Shown here one piece after another: positions 40,610 to 47,305 of a DNA stretch of 48,846 nucleotides. Origin of the DNA: a virus; the IMG/VR virus record IMGVR_UViG_3300035445_000156, positions 42,436 through 91,281 of that record; one strand, written 5' to 3'. The translations under genes and the position numbers were made by a program. Position 1 is the stretch's first letter, and the number at the start of each line of letters is the position of its first letter. The notes beneath the pieces are model-generated. The model was not told where the DNA came from. It was given only the letters and a program-made list of their open reading frames with translations, and made no database searches.

Positions 40610-41524
40610 ATGACGACAGCAGCAGCAGAGGCGGCGGGGGCGAACCCCGCGGGGAACGAACAGCAGGCGCCGGTCACGGGTTTCCGGGGGAGCTCGACCG
40701 GCGCGTCGCTCGCGAGGCCGGCGGAGCCCGCCGCGACGGAGGAGCGACCGCGCAACCCGGTCCCGGCAGCCGCGCTCGGGGATGAAGGGCTCAGGTCGAA
40801 GCTCCGGCGAACAGAAGAGGCCGCCCGGAGGAAGCTCCTGTCCGACCTCGGGGTCGACGACCCGAACACGTTCAAGACGCGCATCGAGCAGGAGCGCGCG
40901 GAGCTCGCGCGGCTGAAGAAGGCCGAGGAGGACGCGAAGCGGTCGCAGATGACGGAGGTCGAGCGGTACCGGGCCGACCTCGAGGCCGCGCGAGCCGAGA
41001 CGGCGAAGCGGGACGCCCGGATCGCCGAGCTGGAGGAGACGATCTACGCGGGGCAGGGCGACGCGATGGCCAGGGCCGCGGCCGCGCCGCACGTCGACCC
41101 GGAGTTCGCTGACTACGCGCTCGTGCTCCTGAAGCGGAGCCTGCACGGGATGAGCGACGAGCAGATCGCAGAGGCGACGACCGAGGGGGCGATGCGCCGC
41201 TTCTTCCGGCGCCTCGTCGCCGAGCGGCCGAAGCTCGCGCGCGCGGCCGAGCCGGAGGCGCCGACGAACCCGCCGCGGTCAGTCGCCGCGGCCGCGCCCC
41301 GCAGGCCGGCGCAGCAGCCGGTCCCGAAGCGGCAGGTCGCGCCCCCGAGCGCTCTCCGCCGAGCGGCGGGCGCCCCGGCGCAGCGCCCGGCTCCCTCGCC
41401 GGCCAAGCAGGACGCGAGGGGCGGCGAGCTCAACGGCAAGACGGTCAAGCCGGGACAGCCCAACAGCATGACGAAGGCCGAGCTCGGGCACTACCTCGCG
41501 CAGACCGGCCGCAAGATGTACTGA
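40610..41524 (+). CDS. Capsid scaffold-like protein
   Basis: 304 residues. Disordered Ala/Pro-rich N-terminus, a coiled coil (TRIEQERAELARLKKAEEDA to about residue 145), a helical middle and a disordered basic Ala/Pro-rich tail ending in LGHYLAQTGRKMY. Composition and position directly before the capsid gene fit an internal scaffold. Confidence 0.75.
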   Translation: MTTAAAEAAGANPAGNEQQAPVTGFRGSSTGASLARPAEPAATEERPRNPVPAAALGDEGLRSKLRRTEEAARRKLLSDLGVDDPNTFKTRIEQERAELARLKKAEEDAKRSQMTEVERYRADLEAARAETAKRDARIAELEETIYAGQGDAMARAAAAPHVDPEFADYALVLLKRSLHGMSDEQIAEATTEGAMRRFFRRLVAERPKLARAAEPEAPTNPPRSVAAAAPRRPAQQPVPKRQVAPPSALRRAAGAPAQRPAPSPAKQDARGGELNGKTVKPGQPNSMTKAELGHYLAQTGRKMY

Positions 41525-41735
41525 GCCGGTGGTACGAGGAGTTGCACCGGCCGTTCTCGATCACGCCCGGCGACGTGCGCCGGCTCTTCTGACTCCCGCG
41601 CGCGTGTTACTCCTGTCCGGGATCTAGGTCTCGACGCGACTCCACACGCGGGCACGCCCGGCGGTCATCCAGGGTGGTCAATCCGGCGTCGCAGGGGCCC
41701 GAAGCGCAACCCCTCGCGAAGGAAAGCCCGCACCA
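41525..41735 (+). other. Leader region of major capsid gene
   Basis: 211 bp without a convincing gene. A 20-codon stretch reading RWYEELHRPFSITPGDVRRL to a stop at 41592 looks protein-like but has no start codon. The rest is untranslated leader with a GAAGGAAAG ribosome-binding site 9 nt before the ATG. No palindromic element. Confidence 0.5.
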
Positions 41736-43136
41736 ATGACCGTCTCATCCCTGTTCTTGGGACTGCCGCCGTCCCTCTTGTCGCTCGTCCAGGAGGGCCT
41801 GATCGAGCGCGCGTTCCACGACGGCCTCTTCCCCGCCCTCCAGTACCGATCGGAGGCGATGGAGGAGGAGTGGGAGGCGAACACCGGCACCGAGATCTTC
41901 ATGACCCGGCCCGGCCTGCTCGACCCGATCGTCAAGCCGCTCGTCGCCGACGCCGACCCGGTCCCGCAGGTCGTGCCCTACGAGCAGTGGGTCGCGATCC
42001 TCCGCCGCTACGCCGGGACGATCGACACGCACATGCCGTCATCCGCGGTCGCGTCCGCGAACTTGTTCATGCGGAACATCCACCAGCTCGGCCTGCAGGC
42101 GGGGCAGTCGCTCAACCGCATCCCGCGCAACGAGATGTTCAAGGCGTACACGAGCGGTCAGACGCTCACGATCGCCGCCGCGCTCGCGGGCGACACGACG
42201 ATCCGCGTCGCGGCCCTCAACGGCTTCACCGACGTCATCGTCCGCGGCCTCAACGTCCGGCCGTCGGTCGTCTCCCCGACGATCCCGCTGCCGGTCCAGA
42301 TCTCGGGCGTAACCGGGACGCGGAACGTGATCGCGTTCTTCCCGGACAACCCGGACGACCCGTTCGGCCCCGGCACGCTGCAGCTCTCGGCCGCGCTCGG
42401 GGTCGGCGTCGCCGCCCGCACGCCGGTGATCAGCGCCTACGCGCCGCGGATCATCCGCTCCGGCGGCGGCCTCTCGGTCGACGCGATCGGCACCTCCGAC
42501 ATCCTCACGCTGCAGGACGTGATCCGCGCCGTCTCCCGGCTGCGGAAGAACAACGTCTCGCCGCACGAGGACGGCTACTACCACTGCCATATCCCGACCG
42601 ACGGCAACGAGCAGGTGTTCGCCGACCCCGCCTTCCAGCGGCTCAACACTGCCCTGCCGGACCACGTGTACTACCGGGAGGCGTTCCTCGGGACGATCGC
42701 GGGCTGCGCGTTTTTCTTGAACAACGAGTCGCCCGACTTCTCGAACTCGGGCGCGCGCACGGCGACCGGGACGAACGCGACCTACTCGGAGGACATCGGC
42801 GCCGAGACCGTGAACGACTCGGGCGTGCCGGTCGCGCGCACGGTCATCACGGGCCGGGGCGTGATCTACGAGAAGCGCCTCGACGAGGAGAAGAACTACG
42901 TCTCCGAGGCCGGGATCACCGGCAAGACGGGCGAGTTCCAGACGGTCAACGCGGGCATCGAGGTCGAGACGCGCGGCATCCGGCTGATCCTCCGCTCCCC
43001 GCAGAACCGCCTGCAGGACAAGGTCGCCGCGACGTGGTCCATCACGACCGCGTTCCCGGTCCCGAGCGACGCCTCGTCCGGCCTGGCCGAGCGATTCAAG
43101 CGCGCCATCACGATCGAGCACGCCTTCGAGGCGTGA
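41736..43136 (+). CDS. Major capsid protein
   Basis: 466 residues. GYYHCHIPTDGNEQVFADPAF followed by the E-loop-like and beta segments resembles HK97-fold capsid proteins of the N4 gp56/P22-like type, and the gene follows the scaffold. Length fits. Strong leader; probably the most abundant virion protein. A small minus-strand gene overlaps its last 29 bp. Confidence 0.8.
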   Translation: MTVSSLFLGLPPSLLSLVQEGLIERAFHDGLFPALQYRSEAMEEEWEANTGTEIFMTRPGLLDPIVKPLVADADPVPQVVPYEQWVAILRRYAGTIDTHMPSSAVASANLFMRNIHQLGLQAGQSLNRIPRNEMFKAYTSGQTLTIAAALAGDTTIRVAALNGFTDVIVRGLNVRPSVVSPTIPLPVQISGVTGTRNVIAFFPDNPDDPFGPGTLQLSAALGVGVAARTPVISAYAPRIIRSGGGLSVDAIGTSDILTLQDVIRAVSRLRKNNVSPHEDGYYHCHIPTDGNEQVFADPAFQRLNTALPDHVYYREAFLGTIAGCAFFLNNESPDFSNSGARTATGTNATYSEDIGAETVNDSGVPVARTVITGRGVIYEKRLDEEKNYVSEAGITGKTGEFQTVNAGIEVETRGIRLILRSPQNRLQDKVAATWSITTAFPVPSDASSGLAERFKRAITIEHAFEA

Positions 43137-43257
43137 CGTCGTCATCGACGACGAGCGAGGTCATGCCGCCGACCGTCGTTCTTCCCGGATAGCGCTTCGG
43201 TTTCAGCGCGACCGCTCCGACGCCTTCGACGTATCCGCCCTGCGTGAAGATTCCCAT
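43108..43257 (-). CDS. Small minus-strand gene opposite the capsid 3' end
   Basis: 49 residues, MGIFTQGGYVEGVGAVALKP through TSLVVDDD, with a plausible amphipathic strand pattern. The ATG lies 9 nt after a CATCAT box on the minus strand (43267-43272), divergent from the promoter of the next plus-strand gene. Not recognised; the promoter is the main support. Confidence 0.5.
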   Translation of the reverse strand: MGIFTQGGYVEGVGAVALKPKRYPGRTTVGGMTSLVVDDDVTPRRRARS

Positions 43258-43289
43258 CGTCTCGGGATGATGCGTTCTTTGTCCGCGCT

Positions 43290-43314
43290 TATCCTCTCCC
43301 CCGGAAGGGAGAGG
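43290..43314 (+). promoter_or_regulatory. Promoter with RBS-masking hairpin
   Basis: TATCCT (43290-43295) overlaps the 5' arm CCTCTCCC (43293-43300); GGGAGAGG (43307-43314) is the 3' arm and the ribosome-binding site of the gene at 43320. A transcript begun about 7 nt after the -10 box starts in the loop and keeps the ribosome-binding site free. Confidence 0.6.
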
Positions 43315-43319
43315 AATCA

Positions 43320-43940
43320 ATGGCACGCAAGGCAGTCCCCGAAGAGACAGGATCCGACAGGCTCATAGGAGCGCCCGACGGCAGGCGCGAGCGGGAACCA
43401 GGACGCGAGCACGTCAGCGTGCTCGACCCGACGCCCCCGAGCGCCCTCGCCGGGGACCTGGAGGGCTTCCGGTACGCGCAGGACAGGGCCTCCGGCGCGC
43501 TCGTCCCGCCGCCCCGCCCGAACGCGGTCACCCGGAGCGCGGTCTCGCGGCAGCCGGCGCCCGCCGCGTCGAGCGAGGACCAGGAGCTCGCGGCGAGCCT
43601 GCGGGAGGAGCTCGAGGAGGCAGTGCAGGTGGTCGGCGAGCGGCAGGCCGACCTGCTCGCGGCCAAGGGCCAGGAGGTCGTCGAGAAGAAGGCGGCCTAC
43701 GACGAGGCGGTCGAGAAGCGGGACGAGGTCGCCCGCCGGCTCGAGGAGGTCCAGGAGCGCCTGTCGCCGGACGCGCTCGTCCGCTTCTACGTCGTCGAGG
43801 GCGAGAAGGAGAAGCGGGTCGGGGGCGACGTGCTCCGACCCGGCAAGGTCATCGACACGCGCAACTACGACCCGAGGGCGCTCCGGCGCGGCGGCGTGCG
43901 GCTCAAGGAGATCCGGGCCGAGGAGCGCGACCAGTACTGA
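43320..43940 (+). CDS. Coiled-coil head-region protein
   Basis: 206 residues. Disordered N-terminus; long coiled coil (EDQELAASLREELEEAVQVV to about residue 145); a compact end (RFYVVEGEKEKRVGGDVLRP). Found between capsid and connector genes. Exact role unknown. Confidence 0.65.
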   Translation: MARKAVPEETGSDRLIGAPDGRREREPGREHVSVLDPTPPSALAGDLEGFRYAQDRASGALVPPPRPNAVTRSAVSRQPAPAASSEDQELAASLREELEEAVQVVGERQADLLAAKGQEVVEKKAAYDEAVEKRDEVARRLEEVQERLSPDALVRFYVVEGEKEKRVGGDVLRPGKVIDTRNYDPRALRRGGVRLKEIRAEERDQY

Positions 43941-43941
43941 G

Positions 43942-44010
43942 CCTTCTCCATCGCCGTGATCCCGTAGGCTCGCCCCGTGAGCGGCAACGGGATCACGGCG
44001 ATGGAGAAGG
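43942..44010 (+). promoter_or_regulatory. 24-bp perfect inverted repeat enclosing a leaderless start
   Basis: The arms 43942-43965 and 43987-44010 are exact reverse complements around a 21-nt loop. The loop holds the rest of the TAGGCT box (43965-43970) and the GTG start (43977). A local transcript would start at the GTG and contain only the 3' arm; a read-through transcript would fold the full hairpin over the start. Confidence 0.85.
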
Positions 44011-44387
44011 TCGACATCCGCCGGCACATGGGCTACCTGAACGTCTCCGAGGTCCAGACGTTCGTGCTCGGCACGCCCGCCGCGACCGAGACGCAGTTCC
44101 TGATCGAGGGCGCGATGAACCGCGTCCTCGTCGAGGCGGTCCCCCGGCTGCGCGAGTACGTCGCCGAGTTGAACTCGATCGAGAGAGAGAAGAGCGCCGC
44201 CCGGAAGCGGCTGAAGGCGCGGAAGATCGGCAACCTCGAGACGAACCCGGAGGAGCAGCGGGACCTGGACAGGGAGTACCTCCTCTGGCAGGGCAAGCTC
44301 GCGGACCTGCTCGGCTGCCCGCCCAACCCGTTCAGCAAGGCGTTTGACGGCGGCGGCTCGTTCACGAACGTGCCGGTCGTGCACTGA
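43977..44387 (+). CDS. Head-tail connector-type protein
   Basis: 136 residues from GTG. Mostly helical (FLIEGAMNRVLVEAVPRLRE) with a short C-terminal Gly/Phe segment; size and place after the capsid gene suit an adaptor, but no family is certain. Codons 4-11 (NGITAMEK) form the 3' arm of the 24-bp hairpin. Confidence 0.6.
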   Translation: MSGNGITAMEKVDIRRHMGYLNVSEVQTFVLGTPAATETQFLIEGAMNRVLVEAVPRLREYVAELNSIEREKSAARKRLKARKIGNLETNPEEQRDLDREYLLWQGKLADLLGCPPNPFSKAFDGGGSFTNVPVVH

Positions 44388-44402
44388 TCTCGCATGTGAG
44401 GA

Positions 44403-45074
44403 ATGCCCTCCCTCGCGGGTTACCGCCCGGGCCAGGCGTTCGGGGATGATGCTGACATGACCCGCCAGGCACTCACCCCGCGACAGGCCGAGGACTCGTT
44501 CGCGCACGAGATGGGCGACGTGGCCGACGACATCCGGCAGGACATCGCCGTCGACCTGGGCGCCCGCCCCCTGCGCGTCTTCCTCGTGTGGGTCGGGACG
44601 AGCGGGGAGGAGCGCGGCTCGGGGGAGGAGCGGGAGGTCGCCAGGCGCGAGATCGTCCCGTCCCCCGCCGTGACGGACCTGTCCGCCGCGCTCCTGAACC
44701 CCTTCACCGCCGGCCGCTACCCGGTCGGCACCGTGCGGCTCACGGAGGTGAGCGTGCGACTCACGCGCGACGAGCTGCGGGGGGAGAGGGTCCCGACAGC
44801 GCCCCCGCCGCCGGGAAAGAAGCAGCAGGACGACTACCCGCGGGAGCTCGGGCGGAGGGTCGACCCGGAGCTCGTCGACTTCTTCTACGAGGTCGTCGAC
44901 GACGGGCGGGGCGACGACCCGGCGCGTCGGCAGCGCTACCACCTGGCCGCGGAGCCCGACCTGCAGGCCGAGAACGCGCAGTGGACGGTGCTGCTCGAGC
45001 GCGCGCACGAGGACCGCACGCGGCAGGCGCGGAGCCGGCTCGGGGACGACCCGGACCGGCCCGAGTTCCCCTAG
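44403..45074 (+). CDS. Hypothetical connector-region protein
   Basis: 223 residues. SFAHEMGDVADDIRQDIAVD then LGARPLRVFLVWVG and RYPVGTVRLTEVSV: alpha then beta. GATGAT is 6 nt before a second ATG at 44457, giving an alternative start 18 codons in. Likely neck or tail-completion component by position. Converges with the minus-strand gene by a 4-bp overlap. Confidence 0.6.
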   Translation: MPSLAGYRPGQAFGDDADMTRQALTPRQAEDSFAHEMGDVADDIRQDIAVDLGARPLRVFLVWVGTSGEERGSGEEREVARREIVPSPAVTDLSAALLNPFTAGRYPVGTVRLTEVSVRLTRDELRGERVPTAPPPPGKKQQDDYPRELGRRVDPELVDFFYEVVDDGRGDDPARRQRYHLAAEPDLQAENAQWTVLLERAHEDRTRQARSRLGDDPDRPEFP

Positions 45075-45406
45075 GCGTCGAGCGCTTCTCGGACCTTGGA
45101 CTTCGACCGGACGAGGTGCCCGCGGTCGTCGAGCACGAGCGGCGCGCCGAAGAGCGGCCGGCCGACCCACACGGCGTTTCCGTCAGCGCAATCGACCCGC
45201 CTGATCTCCTTGAAGCGCGACTGACCCACCCGCTCGATGACCGGGCGCGGTGGCACGTGCTCTCCCTCGCGCGGCAGCCGCAGGCGTCCGGACGCGAGCC
45301 AGTCGGCGACGTATGCGAGGGAGCCGACCGGGTCGTTCCCGTCGCCGACGGGCAGCTCGTGCCCGAGGCAGTCGGCGACCGAGGCGATAAGGTGGTTGTC
45401 GCTCAT
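45071..45406 (-). CDS. Minus-strand protein under operator promoter
   Basis: 111 residues. HLIASVADCLGHELPVGDGN and VIERVGQSRFKEIRRVDCAD; no family recognised. Isolated on the minus strand in a structural operon and driven by its own dyad promoter, as are the early minus-strand genes, so it is probably an accessory (moron-type) gene. Confidence 0.65.
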   Translation of the reverse strand: MSDNHLIASVADCLGHELPVGDGNDPVGSLAYVADWLASGRLRLPREGEHVPPRPVIERVGQSRFKEIRRVDCADGNAVWVGRPLFGAPLVLDDRGHLVRSKSKVREALDA

Positions 45407-45414
45407 GGGTCGAG

Positions 45415-45443
45415 ACTCTAAGACATGATGCCCTATACGTCAA
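45415..45443 (-). promoter_or_regulatory. Sigma70-like promoter with imperfect dyad, minus strand
   Basis: TTGACG (45438-45443), 17 bp, TAGAGT (45415-45420), then 8 nt to the ATG at 45406. The spacer has CTAAGACA-tga-TGCCCTAT (plus strand), an imperfect version of the operators at 450-470 and 7370-7388. Confidence 0.65.
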
Positions 45444-45456
45444 GGAGTTTGTCCGG

Positions 45457-45969
45457 GTGGCCTCGATCGACCTGAAGGACGCGGCCGCGGGGGTCGACGA
45501 GCTCGGCGAGGAGGTCGAGCGGGCGGCGCTCCGCGGGCTCTACTCGGCGGCCTTGCGCGGCGTGCAGACGATCCAGACGCTCATCGTCCCGAGCCGGACG
45601 CCGCAGCCGGTCGACCGCGGGCTCTTCCGCGCGGGCTGGCGCGCCTACTTGGATATCCCGCACAAGACGGTGAGCGTCGAGAACAACGAGCCGCACGCCG
45701 TCTTCGTCGAGCACGGCGTCGCCGGCTCGCGCGTCCGGGTAGGGCGGCAGATGATCGAGGCGCTCGCGTCGTGGGTCGCGCGGAAGGGGCTCGCGTCGCA
45801 GTCGGAGGCGCGCTCCGTCGCGTGGGCGATCGCGAAGCGCATGCAGGCGCGGGGGATCTTCTGGCGCGCGGGCGCGCCCGGCTTCCGAATCCTCGAGGAG
45901 CTCGTCGAGAAGTACCTGCCGCGTTTCATCGAGGATGAAGTGCAGCGGGAGATCGGGCGGATCAGGTGA
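45457..45969 (+). CDS. HK97 gp10-like tail-completion protein
   Basis: 170 residues from GTG. FRAGWRAYLDIPHKTVSVEN then EPHAVFVEHGVAGSRVRVGR (HAVFVEHG) is the signature of the gp10-like head-tail joining family. AAGGAG ribosome-binding site 7 nt upstream. Position after connectors and before the sheath agrees. Confidence 0.75.
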   Translation: MASIDLKDAAAGVDELGEEVERAALRGLYSAALRGVQTIQTLIVPSRTPQPVDRGLFRAGWRAYLDIPHKTVSVENNEPHAVFVEHGVAGSRVRVGRQMIEALASWVARKGLASQSEARSVAWAIAKRMQARGIFWRAGAPGFRILEELVEKYLPRFIEDEVQREIGRIR

Positions 45970-46018
45970 ACTACTGAGCGAAATCGAAGGCGCCGCTCGC
46001 GCGGATAATGCTCGGGCG

Positions 46019-46696
46019 ATGACACCCGAAGAGCTCGTCACCGGCGCCCTGCCGCTCGAGCCGCTCCCGACGACCGACGCGCGCTCGGCCGCGCTGTCGC
46101 GGCTGAAGCTCTACGTCTCGCTGCTCCGGTTCCGCCGGACGGGCGACAAGGGCGGCGCCCCGGTCGAGTTCCGCGTCCGGCCGGAGGACGTCCTGACCGA
46201 GTGGCCCGACAACAACCACGAGCTGCACCTGCCGAGCGTCGCCTTCCTGCCGGCGCCGGGCGAGCTGCAGGCGCCCGCGCTCGGGCCGCCGCGCGAGCTC
46301 GAGGAGACGGTCGACGAGTTCGGCGAGGGCACCGTGCTCGTCTACGAGAGCGACTACGTCGAGACCTTCACTGTCGAGGTGTGGGGGGCGAGCCGGGCGG
46401 AACGGCGCGCGCTCGTCGCCGGGCTCAAGGCGGCGCTCGTCGGCGAGGCGAGCCAGGCACTCGCGGTGGTCCTGCCCGACTACTACGGGCAGGTCGCGAC
46501 CTTCCTCCTGCTCGGCGCGCAGAACTTCGACGACCCCGACGTCGCGCGCAACCGCAGGCGCGCCGGCCTGAGCGTGCAGCTCACGGTTCCCGAGGTGCGG
46601 CTCGCGCGCTACCCGGTGCTCCGGCCCGCCGAGTCCGTGCTCGTCCTCGAGCCCTCCTACTGCGCGACCGTCGAGCGGCCGCCCGAGTGCGCCTAG
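46019..46696 (+). CDS. Tail-region hypothetical protein
   Basis: 225 residues. A middle VYESDYVETFTVEVWGASRA is typical of tail-terminator-like alpha/beta folds, and VVLPDYYGQVATFLLLGAQN fits. GATAAT is 9 nt before the ATG. Tail-terminator assignment is a guess from context. Confidence 0.6.
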   Translation: MTPEELVTGALPLEPLPTTDARSAALSRLKLYVSLLRFRRTGDKGGAPVEFRVRPEDVLTEWPDNNHELHLPSVAFLPAPGELQAPALGPPRELEETVDEFGEGTVLVYESDYVETFTVEVWGASRAERRALVAGLKAALVGEASQALAVVLPDYYGQVATFLLLGAQNFDDPDVARNRRRAGLSVQLTVPEVRLARYPVLRPAESVLVLEPSYCATVERPPECA

Positions 46697-46854
46697 AAGA
46701 GGACCCGCGCCTCGCGTCGGCGGAGCAGGCGCTCGCGCTCGGTCGGGGTCGACGGGTACCGGACGATCTCCCGCCCCGCCTTGCACCGGAAGGCTACCGC
46801 GCCGACCTCGCCCCTCGCCTTGCGGTTCTGTCGCCTCGTGAGTATTCGCTTCAT
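46693..46854 (-). CDS. Small minus-strand gene with leaderless start
   Basis: 53 residues: MKRILTRRQNRKARGEVGAV through TERERLLRRREARVLF. Basic. The ATG is exactly 7 nt after a CATCAT box on the minus strand (46862-46867); the stop overlaps the upstream gene's stop. Lies opposite the palindromic element, which is shared with the divergent plus-strand gene. Confidence 0.6.
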   Translation of the reverse strand: MKRILTRRQNRKARGEVGAVAFRCKAGREIVRYPSTPTERERLLRRREARVLF

Positions 46855-46872
46855 GACCCGGATGATGCGCCG

Positions 46873-46905
46873 GAGATAACACCGGTGTTATCTCAAGGAC
46901 AAACC
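46873..46905 (+). repeat. 33-bp palindromic element, copy 8 (divergent intergenic)
   Basis: Perfect 22-bp palindrome with tail AAGGACAAACC. It is 5 bp from the minus-strand CATCAT box and 14 bp from the plus-strand CATCAT box (46909-46914), so it can affect both genes. The 14-bp distance equals that of copy 2. Confidence 0.95.
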
Positions 46906-46921
46906 GAGCATCATCGCGCCC

Positions 46922-47158
46922 ATGGCCACGAAGAGAAACCCGGGCAAGTACGACTGCTATGAGAACGCCGAGCCGGACGAGCCGCTGTTCGTGCTGCTCG
47001 CGTCGTCTCGCGTGTCGCTCCTTGCCATGTGCGCCGCGTTCCTCGGACTCCTCTGGCACGCGCTGTTCAGGCGACCCTCCGACCCGGCCAAGGTGAGCGA
47101 GGCGGCGGACTGCGCGCGGGGGATGCGCGGGTGGCGCGCGACGTACCGCCCCGAGTGA
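46922..47158 (+). CDS. Small membrane protein
   Basis: 78 residues with one hydrophobic helix (VSLLAMCAAFLGLLWHALF) and a charged N-terminus. CATCAT is exactly 7 nt before the ATG. Function unknown. Confidence 0.6.
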   Translation: MATKRNPGKYDCYENAEPDEPLFVLLASSRVSLLAMCAAFLGLLWHALFRRPSDPAKVSEAADCARGMRGWRATYRPE

Positions 47159-47268
47159 CGAGGCGGAGCAGGGGGATGCGGCTCCGGTGCGCCGCGTGCG
47201 GGTGGCGCGGGCCCTGCGTATTCTGCGGCTTCTGCGCGCGGTGGTACTGCTCGCTCTGCGCGTGCTGA
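47155..47268 (+). CDS. Very small Cys-rich protein
   Basis: 37 residues from GTG, overlapping the upstream stop. Seven Cys in CAACGWRGPCVFCGFCARWY and CSLCAC suggest zinc binding. An ATG at 47176 could start a 30-residue form. Confidence 0.5.
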   Translation: MTRRSRGMRLRCAACGWRGPCVFCGFCARWYCSLCAC

Positions 47269-47284
47269 CCGGCGTCCGGCGACC

Positions 47285-47305
47285 GCGCGGGATACCCTCC
47301 CGCGC
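47285..47305 (+). promoter_or_regulatory. Hairpin and -10 box before sheath gene
   Basis: GCGCGGGA-taccc-TCCCGCGC is a perfect 8-bp stem with a 5-nt loop. TACCCT (47293-47298) lies in it, 7 nt before the ATG at 47306. The hairpin exists only in read-through RNA. Confidence 0.55.

Noticed and set aside
41521-41592. Protein-like 20-codon stretch RWYEELHRPFSITPGDVRRL after the scaffold gene
   Set aside because: No start codon in frame and no evidence of a frameshift at the scaffold stop; noted only as part of the capsid leader.
45447-45458. GTTTGTCCGGG, an inverted match to the element tail before gene 45457
   Set aside because: No palindrome nearby and overlaps a promoter and ribosome-binding site; treated as chance or at most a half-site.
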